Source of the DNA: a virus
IMG/VR virus record: IMGVR_UViG_3300035232_000575
Span: 1-21,650 of that record
Direction: 5' to 3' (one strand)
Length of the DNA stretch: 21,650 nucleotides
The position numbers and the translations under genes are program-made. The notes beneath the pieces are model-generated. The model searched no databases, had not been told where the DNA came from, and saw only the letters and a list, made by a program, of their open reading frames with translations. This document shows positions 8,943 to 13,677 of the stretch, piece after piece; position 1 is the first letter of the stretch, and each line of letters opens with the position of its first letter.

Positions 8943-9239
8943 CCATCATCTAAATTAATGAAGATGAAAGTATCAGCAAAAGAGATGATGAATTCAGTTA
9001 AGAATAAAAAAGTAAACGAATCCGAAGTAGTAGAAGAAGAAAAAATCAATGAGGGTTTTTCAACTTGGGAAATGAGATTTTCAGATATGAATCTTGGTGG
9101 TGTTAAACTATCTAAGAAAAATGTATATAAAGTAAAAGCAAGAAATACAGTTGAAGCTATTAAGAAAGCAGCTAAAATGGCTGGTGTTGAAAAGAATTGG
9201 ATTGCAACTGAAACTCATTCACTAAAGAAAATAGGATAA
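6462..9239 (+). CDS. Modular internal-head-protein-like polyprotein with five MKLxxxLxE units
   Basis: This is a 925-residue Lys/Glu/Asp-rich protein starting at ATG 6462 behind AGGAG. Five segments begin with the same nine-residue pattern Met-Lys-Leu-(Thr/Lys)-x-x-Leu-x-Glu, at residues 1, 206, 450, 617 and 812. In the first three this continues as VYVKNKxTGNxY and then HEPPSK, so ~50 residues are repeated; the tails differ. Unit 1 ends with a YDIGMARKGNGLTVYN domain. Unit 2 has acidic and Pro-Lys-Glu linkers. Unit 4 is helical. Unit 5 ends with a KARNTVEAIKKAAKMAGV domain. T4 internal proteins carry a ten-residue capsid-targeting sequence (MKTYQEFIAE) cut after Glu by gp21, and the repeated nonapeptide resembles it in length, spacing and final hydrophobic-x-Glu. 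Cleavage after each Glu would give fragments of about 205, 244, 167, 195 and 105 residues. Head-cargo function is inferred. Confidence 0.85.
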   Translation: MKLTDILNESVYVKNKETGNVYQVKNANPAKHEPPSKGEVKKAKEDSKEEPSSKKPSMDDIKDNLKNMSADEFVKYGEENILPHLKNKSDIKDYEAAIEALKGGRLKRMMAKSDIKNITGDDRKGRGFNESMKVNEAKYDIGMARKGNGLTVYNKAEEENGDYKNVAHIDSKGKVKYYDKKVPSKIKKQIEAEAKKMMEIKIEGTMKLTDLLNEDVYVKNKKTGNTYKVKNANPSKHEPPSKDDIAKAKSDANDEPNREPKKNGPKIELSKDFDSLYYADDIESDVQNLEGKISDEDYKKIMSQVEDLSMVQQDAEEADNYDSPEEAEEDGLDVRPKEEIEKMASDIKDMIRQANGTPKEEPKSEPKKDEPKSEPKRVPLDKNDSYYIKTAVEKKMGPAAFKALSYGDMQKAYNDEMESRGWEKGDDGEWTKPANESSKRKIKESKGNTMKLKDLLSEDVYVKNKKTGNTYAVKTADPSKHEPPSKGEVEKAKSDANDEPNREPSKEEPKKDEPKKDEPKGEKPNLTHLDYDQAEEDLEELRYAGELSDNPRLLYNIGDMVKLLQSGHATEEDIQRVDAMRDTIDDMNMSNPDAGLEKVDTALAAAIKSTKNENVSMKLKDLLKESFKSGKVYSNPFHTSFVKEDFSKDKNEMTNEEKMAFLEAVKSYRKFGESIYRKDGLAEVYESIRSVVENASKHMVKETEGSFDGITVGRHVKRMNESFKVFEKTLRDVVTLEQRLTSSYDDIGETLQKYYEIADLSTEGNEFGAARAKAIANGDSEFEVDGKKYPVKGVDKDDKENAKEFTNESKSMKLTSMLNESFGYGELPSSKLMKMKVSAKEMMNSVKNKKVNESEVVEEEKINEGFSTWEMRFSDMNLGGVKLSKKNVYKVKARNTVEAIKKAAKMAGVEKNWIATETHSLKKIG

Positions 9240-9244
9240 CCACA

Positions 9245-9658
9245 ATGGATTACTCAGATATATTACAAGACATTTCAGTTGATTTATCTTATATGGTAAA
9301 GAAACATCTAAAGAATATTAAAAAATTAAATTCCAAACAACAAAGACAATTTGGAAAACTATTTTCAGATATGAAAGATGGTATTGATGATTTATCTGAA
9401 GGAGTAACTGAATCAGTAAACGAATCAAAGTACAACTACAAACAAGATGCTATGAACGCTTATATGAACGGTAAGATTTCTGCAAAAGAGTTGGATAGAA
9501 TATCAAAAGAAGATTTTAAATCATCAGTTGCAACCAAAAAAGAATTACAAAACTTTCTTGATAGTGGGTATATGAAAACCTTAATGGCTAATACCTATGG
9601 ATTAAAAGTACCAGCTATGGAAAAGAAAGTAAAAGAACTAATGAAATACGCAAGTTAA
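9245..9658 (+). CDS. Small helical head-module protein, possible internal protein
   Basis: This is a 137-residue protein starting at ATG 9245, five bases after the polyprotein stop, with AGGAT upstream. The N-terminal ~50 residues are amphipathic helix (DILQDISVDLSYMVKKHLKN). The centre has LSEG and VNESKYNYK, Glu-Ser/Glu-Gly sites of the kind that recur in the polyprotein; after VNES the sequence turns into a Lys-rich helical domain (residues ~63-137). This could be read as a short propeptide plus a mature domain released by the gp21-type protease. No enzymatic motif is visible. It is the last gene before the strong terminator at 9691-9730, so it closes the operon running from the portal region. 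Function is unknown. Confidence 0.75.
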   Translation: MDYSDILQDISVDLSYMVKKHLKNIKKLNSKQQRQFGKLFSDMKDGIDDLSEGVTESVNESKYNYKQDAMNAYMNGKISAKELDRISKEDFKSSVATKKELQNFLDSGYMKTLMANTYGLKVPAMEKKVKELMKYAS

Positions 9659-9682
9659 TTTAAGTTTACTAAAATATTTTTG

Positions 9683-9691
9683 ATATTTATA
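9683..9691 (+). promoter_or_regulatory. ATATTTATA box abutting a terminator
   Basis: This copy of the recurrent box shares its last base with the first base of the terminator stem. A promoter here would start transcription inside the hairpin, which argues for a different role at this site (RNA processing, or a leftward promoter with perfect TATAAATA on the minus strand) or for a transcript that escapes the hairpin because it lacks the 5' arm. Confidence 0.3.
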
Positions 9692-9730
9692 TACACCTAA
9701 CCACAATAATGTGATAGGTGTATTTTTTTT
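9691..9730 (+). terminator. Intrinsic terminator after the core/internal protein operon
   Basis: The stem pairs ATACACCTA (9691-9699) with TAGGTGTAT (9715-9723), continues after a small internal loop with CACA/TGTG (9702-9705 with 9710-9713), has an ATAA loop, and is followed directly by eight T (9723-9730). It separates the protease/internal-protein operon from the bS21 gene. Confidence 0.88.
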
Positions 9731-9742
9731 ATATAATATTAC

Positions 9743-10000
9743 ATGCAAGAAAAACCAAAGAATTACAAACGAATTAGAAAAGAAGATATGGAAATACCAG
9801 GTAACTCATTAGCAGTTAAAGTTGTGAATGGTAACATTGAGTTAGCTCTCAAAACATTTAAAAGAAAAATTAAAGATAGTGGTAAGATGGATGAAGTGAA
9901 AGCTCGTAAAGAATACCTCAAACCATCAGTCATTAAAAGAAAACAAAAAGCAGATGCGATTAGAGCCGAATGGCGACGAAATCAATTCGAAAATTATTAG
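9743..10000 (+). CDS. rpsU: Phage-encoded small-subunit ribosomal protein bS21
   Basis: bS21 binds the 30S platform near the 3' end of 16S rRNA, beside the anti-Shine-Dalgarno, and promotes initiation. The frame gives 85 residues from ATG 9743. An internal ATG at 9788 gives 70 residues, the normal bS21 length, so the first 15 basic residues may be an extension or untranslated. Family features in order are a short beta strand (LAVKVVNGN), NIELALKTFKRKIKDSG (the ALKxFKRK helix), a second helix with EVKARKEYLKPS, and a basic tail (IKRKQK to RRNQFENY). The upstream start has no Shine-Dalgarno, and a TATAAT at 9732-9737 ends just before it, which would make a leaderless transcript possible. It sits alone between a terminator and the scaffold/capsid operon. 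bS21 genes are known from other marine and large phages. Confidence 0.9.
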   Translation: MQEKPKNYKRIRKEDMEIPGNSLAVKVVNGNIELALKTFKRKIKDSGKMDEVKARKEYLKPSVIKRKQKADAIRAEWRRNQFENY

Positions 10001-10001
10001 T

Positions 10002-10075
10002 AAACACTTTTTTAGTGTTTCCAATAATACTACATACTTATTGTAGAGAAAATATACCACTCCCCAATGTGTGGT
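10002..10075 (+). other. Cluster of three short hairpins in the leader between bS21 and the scaffold gene
   Basis: Directly after the bS21 stop come AAACACT/AGTGTTT with a T5 loop (10002-10020), CTACA/TGTAG (10030-10046) and ACCAC/GTGGT around a C-rich loop (10056-10075). None is followed by a proper T-run, so they are weak as terminators. They could protect the bS21 mRNA 3' end or form part of a regulatory leader. The stems are only 5-7 bp. Confidence 0.3.
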
Positions 10076-10084
10076 TAAATTTAT

Positions 10085-10092
10085 TATAAATA
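10085..10092 (+). promoter_or_regulatory. T4-type late promoter box TATAAATA before the scaffold/capsid operon
   Basis: An exact TATAAATA, the T4 late promoter consensus, lies 61 nt upstream of the scaffold ATG in an AT-rich gap following bS21. It is in the correct orientation to drive the scaffold and major capsid genes, the most heavily expressed late genes. It is the only box in this orientation that I found at a gene boundary in the window. Confidence 0.5.
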
Positions 10093-10152
10093 ATAATATC
10101 TATTAAGATTCCGAATAATCTTATTTCCAAAAAACAATTTAGGAGAACAATT

Positions 10153-11208
10153 ATGGCAAATAGAAAAGATTTGTTATCTGAAGCTATTGCTGATGCTAAG
10201 GCCGTTAAAGAAACTGCTCTTGCAAATGCAAAACTCGCTTTGGAAGAAGCCTTTACTCCTCAACTTCAATCAATGATTTCTGCGAAATTATCTGAAGAAT
10301 CTGAAGAAGATGAAGAAGATAATATCAATGATGATTATCATAACGATAAAGAAAATGAAGATTTAGATTCAACTGATTTAGGTTCTGGCGACAACGCTGA
10401 ACCATCTGATGATTCTAACGATTCATCTGATATCGAAAATGATGATGACTTGTACGAAGATGAAGAAGAAGGTGAAGAAGAAACAGAAACAGAACCAAAC
10501 GTAGCTGAAGAAGAAGGTGAAGAAATGTCTGACCCAACTGATGACACTATGGAAGGTGAAGAAGATGACGATGAGTTAGATTTAGCAAAAGTTATTGGTG
10601 AATTAGAAGCTGAAATGGATGGTATGGATGGTGCTGAACCAGACGAACCAACTGATGAAACTTACGAATCAGAAGAAGACGGTATGTCTGATGATGGTGA
10701 AGAAGAAGCTGAAGCTGAAGAAGATGATTCCGATGACCCAGAATTTGACTTAGATGAAGTAATCGCTACATTAAAAGAAATGGAAGACGATGAAAAAAAA
10801 TCTAAAGAGAAAGAGTTAGAAGAAGAAGAAGATTCTAAAAAAGATGATTCTGTAAGAGAAGAATTAGAAGAAGCTTATGCTACTATTGAAAGTTTAAGAG
10901 GAACTATCAATGAAGTGAATTTGCTAAACGCTAAACTACTTTACACTAACAAACTATTCAGAACATTTGATTTAAACGAAGGACAGAAAGTAAAAGTACT
11001 TGAAAACTTCGATAGAACATCATCTGTAAGAGAAGTGAAATTAGTATTCTCTACTATCGCTGAAAACTTAAATGTTTCTAAAAAGAAAAGAACTGTTGTA
11101 AAAGAAGGAATGGCTTCAAAACCAACAAAAAGTTCTGCACCGAAGAAAATAATTTCTGAGGGTAATGACATGGCCGCTAGATGGAAAAAACTAGCAGGTT
11201 TAAAATAA
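10153..11208 (+). CDS. gp22: Prohead core scaffold protein (T4 gp22-like)
   Basis: The scaffold forms the internal core around which the capsid shell assembles and is then degraded by the prohead protease. The 351-residue product starts at ATG 10153 behind TAGGAGAA. The N-terminus contains DLLSE-Ala (6-11), a likely protease site, followed by an Ala/Lys helix. Residues ~48-230 are extremely acidic (runs of Glu/Asp). The C-terminal third has the conserved T4-like scaffold segment LLNAKLLYTNKLFRTFDLNE followed by FDRTSSVREVKLVF (roughly 258-300), then another candidate site IISE-Gly near the end and a basic RWKKLAGLK tail. Position directly before the capsid gene agrees with T4 gene order. Confidence 0.9.
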   Translation: MANRKDLLSEAIADAKAVKETALANAKLALEEAFTPQLQSMISAKLSEESEEDEEDNINDDYHNDKENEDLDSTDLGSGDNAEPSDDSNDSSDIENDDDLYEDEEEGEEETETEPNVAEEEGEEMSDPTDDTMEGEEDDDELDLAKVIGELEAEMDGMDGAEPDEPTDETYESEEDGMSDDGEEEAEAEEDDSDDPEFDLDEVIATLKEMEDDEKKSKEKELEEEEDSKKDDSVREELEEAYATIESLRGTINEVNLLNAKLLYTNKLFRTFDLNEGQKVKVLENFDRTSSVREVKLVFSTIAENLNVSKKKRTVVKEGMASKPTKSSAPKKIISEGNDMAARWKKLAGLK

Positions 11209-11234
11209 TTAATTAAGATTAATAGGAGAAAAAA

Positions 11235-12869
11235 ATGGATTTAAAAAACATCCTTAATGAAGGTTCTTCTCACCAAGCAAGATTGTCAGAAACGACAAGA
11301 GCTCTTGCATCAAAGTGGGAAAAAACCGGTCTTTTAGAAGGTATTGACAACGACGTTGAAAAAGCTGGCGTTGCATCTCTTTTAGAAAACCAAGCAAGAC
11401 AATTAGTAAAAGAAGCTTCTTCTACTGGTACTTCTGCAAATTCAGAAGAGTGGGCTGGTGTAGCTCTACCATTAGTAAGAAGAATTTTTAGTGAAATCGT
11501 AGCAAAAGACTTTGTGTCAGTTCAACCAATGAACTTACCATCTGGTCTTGTATTCTATCTAGATTTCAAATATGGTACTAACCAAGTAGGTTTCGCAACT
11601 GGGTCTGGTAAAGATTCACAAGCTGATTCTGTATTCGGTATTACTGAAACATCAGGTGACCCATCAGGTGGTTTATATGGTGCTGGTAGATTTGGATACT
11701 CAATCAATGATAAAACATCTGCGGTACAAACATTAGGTACTGTTGGAGCAAACAAATTCGTAACTTCATCTGTAGCAATTTCAGATGTAAATTATGATAC
11801 TCAGTTTACTTCATCTAACGGTGCTGCTATCGCTAGTGGACTTATCTATAAAGTTGCTGTACCTAAAGCATCTATCGCAGGATACGATGAAAAAGGTATC
11901 AGAGGATTTAGAGTAGAGAGTGCTGATATTGATGACCAATATCCACAGTTTACTGTAGAGAGTGGTGATGATATAGTATTTATCGCTAAAGGTGCTTTAG
12001 ATGCTTCTACACTTGTAGTTAAGTATCACGCACAACCAACTGATGTATCAAGAGGTGATTTCGAAGCATCTGGAACTTCCCTAAGTGGAAACCCAGAAGT
12101 AGATATCGATATTCCTGAATTGAATGTTGAAATGAAGAGTTTACCAATTGTTGCTAAGACTAGAAAGTTAAAAGCACAATGGACTCCAGAATTCGCACAA
12201 GATTTAAACGCATATCACTCAATTGATGCTGAAGCTGAATTAACTTCAATGTTATCTGAGTATATCTCACAAGAAATTGATTTTGAGATTTTAGATATGT
12301 TAATTTCTGATGCTAAATCAACTGGATACTGGTCATCACAAGTAGGTAGAGAGTGGAACGGTTCTGCATTCGCTAACTATTCTACAACAGGTGCTCAAGC
12401 TTCTGCATTCAACCAACAAGCATGGTTCCAGACTTTAGGAACTGTGATTGCAGGTGTATCTAACAAAATTCACCAGAAAACTTTAAGAGGTGGTGCTAAT
12501 TTCTTAGTAGTATCTCCAGATGTTGCAACTATAATCGAATCTATCCCAGGATACGCTTCTTCAGCGGATAACGGTGATGCTCAATTCGCATTTGGTGTAA
12601 CTAAAGTTGGTGCTTTGAACAGTAGATTCCAAGTTTATAAGAATCCTTATATGAAAGAGAACGTAATCCTAATGGGATACAGAGGAACACAATTCCTTGA
12701 AACAGGAGCAGTATATGCACCTTACATTCCATTAATTATGACTCCACTAGTATATGACCCGAAAAACTTCACTCCAAGAAAAGGTGTAATGACACGTTAC
12801 GCTAAGAAAATGTTAAGAGGTGAGTTCTACGGTAAGATTTATGTAGATGGTTTACACAAAATTCAGTAA
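11235..12869 (+). CDS. gp23: Major capsid protein (T4 gp23-like)
   Basis: This HK97-fold protein builds the head shell. The 544-residue product starts at ATG 11235 behind TAGGAGAA, 26 nt after the scaffold stop. The propeptide ends by comparison with T4 at LVKE60-Ala61 (T4 cuts FLTE65-Ala66), and an extra ILNE-Gly lies at 6-10. Conserved stretches are VQPMNLPSGLVFYLDFKYG (~95-113), the segment KTRKLKAQWTPEFAQDLNAY followed by DAEAELTSML (~310-345), and a C-terminal region with PYIPLIMTPLVYDP and TRYAKKMLRGEFYGKIYVDGL. Between ~130 and ~290 lies a variable Gly/Ser/Asp-rich insertion domain. The very strong ribosome site and the terminator right after it fit the most abundant virion protein. 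T4 gene 24 (vertex protein) is not adjacent. Confidence 0.97.
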   Translation: MDLKNILNEGSSHQARLSETTRALASKWEKTGLLEGIDNDVEKAGVASLLENQARQLVKEASSTGTSANSEEWAGVALPLVRRIFSEIVAKDFVSVQPMNLPSGLVFYLDFKYGTNQVGFATGSGKDSQADSVFGITETSGDPSGGLYGAGRFGYSINDKTSAVQTLGTVGANKFVTSSVAISDVNYDTQFTSSNGAAIASGLIYKVAVPKASIAGYDEKGIRGFRVESADIDDQYPQFTVESGDDIVFIAKGALDASTLVVKYHAQPTDVSRGDFEASGTSLSGNPEVDIDIPELNVEMKSLPIVAKTRKLKAQWTPEFAQDLNAYHSIDAEAELTSMLSEYISQEIDFEILDMLISDAKSTGYWSSQVGREWNGSAFANYSTTGAQASAFNQQAWFQTLGTVIAGVSNKIHQKTLRGGANFLVVSPDVATIIESIPGYASSADNGDAQFAFGVTKVGALNSRFQVYKNPYMKENVILMGYRGTQFLETGAVYAPYIPLIMTPLVYDPKNFTPRKGVMTRYAKKMLRGEFYGKIYVDGLHKIQ

Positions 12870-12897
12870 TTAATTACTAAATTTTAAACATTAAATT

Positions 12898-12924
12898 AAG
12901 GGGGAAGAAATTCCCCCTTTTTTT
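12898..12924 (+). terminator. Intrinsic terminator after the major capsid gene
   Basis: A perfect 9-bp stem AAGGGGGAA (12898-12906) pairs with TTCCCCCTT (12911-12919) across a GAAA tetraloop of the GNRA type, and runs into seven T (12918-12924). In this AT-rich genome the G5/C5 stem stands out. It closes the scaffold/capsid operon before phoH. Confidence 0.95.
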
Positions 12925-12936
12925 ATGCGTATTCCC

Positions 12937-12945
12937 ATATTTATA
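12937..12945 (+). promoter_or_regulatory. Candidate late promoter box ATATTTATA before phoH
   Basis: ATATTTATA lies 13 nt after the capsid terminator and 27 nt before the phoH ATG. Because the terminator should stop upstream transcription, a promoter is needed here, and this box is the best candidate in the 47-nt gap. Confidence 0.45.
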
Positions 12946-12971
12946 TTAAAGAAATTACGAAAGGGTATCGG

Positions 12972-13631
12972 ATGGCAGAAAACATAAAAAAAACTCCACC
13001 AAAAGGTAGTGTTAGATTTTCAATCTCATTATCAGATGAGCAGAAGTTGGCAAAATCAGAAATATTAAATCACCCATATAACTTTATTATAGGTAAAGCG
13101 GGTAGTGGGAAAACTTTATTAGCAGTTCAAATATCATTAGATATGTTTTTTAAAAGAAAAGTAAACAAAATTGTTATAACAAGGCCAACAGTATCAAATG
13201 AGGATAATGGATTTCTTCCTGGCTCATTAGAAGAGAAGATGGAACCTTGGTTAGTTCCAATTCGTTCTAATATGAGAAAAGTTTATAATAAACCAGCCAT
13301 ATTACAGAAGATGGAAAGTGATGAAAATATTGAATTAGTATCTTTATCACATTTTAGAGGAAGAACTTTTGATAATTCAATAGTTATAGTAGATGAGTTT
13401 CAAAACTTAACAAAACAACAGTTACTAATGGTTTTAGGTAGATTGGGAAAAGGCTCTACAATGATATTATGTGGAGATAAGCAACAAATAGACTTAAAAC
13501 ACAGGAATGATTCAGCTATACATGAAGTTCCTAAGTTAAAAAATTCAGATTTTGTATATGATGTTGAATTAAAAGATAATCATAGACACGAATCTTTAGA
13601 TGAAATTTTAAAATTACTGATTGATTACTAA
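12972..13631 (+). CDS. phoH: PhoH-family P-loop ATPase
   Basis: PhoH-like proteins are cytoplasmic ATPases related to the helicase superfamily 1 core. They are linked to RNA metabolism and, in some bacteria, to the phosphate-starvation regulon; many marine phages carry one, with no settled role. The 219-residue product starts at ATG 12972 behind AAAGGG. It shows the Walker A GKAGSGKT (41-48), ITRPTV (69-74) with the typical GFLPGSLEEKMEPW (80-93), LSHFRGRTF (125-133), the Walker B IVIVDEFQN (137-145), and a motif III-like CGDKQQID (167-174), ending with DNHRHESLDEI. All ATPase residues are intact, so it should be active. It stands as a single gene between the capsid terminator and the fibre block. 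Confidence 0.94.
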   Translation: MAENIKKTPPKGSVRFSISLSDEQKLAKSEILNHPYNFIIGKAGSGKTLLAVQISLDMFFKRKVNKIVITRPTVSNEDNGFLPGSLEEKMEPWLVPIRSNMRKVYNKPAILQKMESDENIELVSLSHFRGRTFDNSIVIVDEFQNLTKQQLLMVLGRLGKGSTMILCGDKQQIDLKHRNDSAIHEVPKLKNSDFVYDVELKDNHRHESLDEILKLLIDY

Positions 13632-13639
13632 TTAATCAT

Positions 13640-13647
13640 ATATTTAT
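13640..13647 (+). promoter_or_regulatory. Candidate late promoter box ATATTTAT before the fibre block
   Basis: ATATTTAT lies 30 nt before the GTG start at 13678 and 8 nt after the phoH stop. Position and sequence match the boxes before the portal and phoH genes. A strong AGAGGAG ribosome site follows at about 13665-13671. Confidence 0.42.
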
Positions 13648-13677
13648 TGAAGAAGATTAAAAAAAGAGGAGAATTCG

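Noticed and set aside
10002-10020. Terminator immediately after bS21
   Set aside because: The 7-bp AAACACT/AGTGTTT stem has its T-run in the loop, not after the stem, so it lacks the tail an intrinsic terminator needs.
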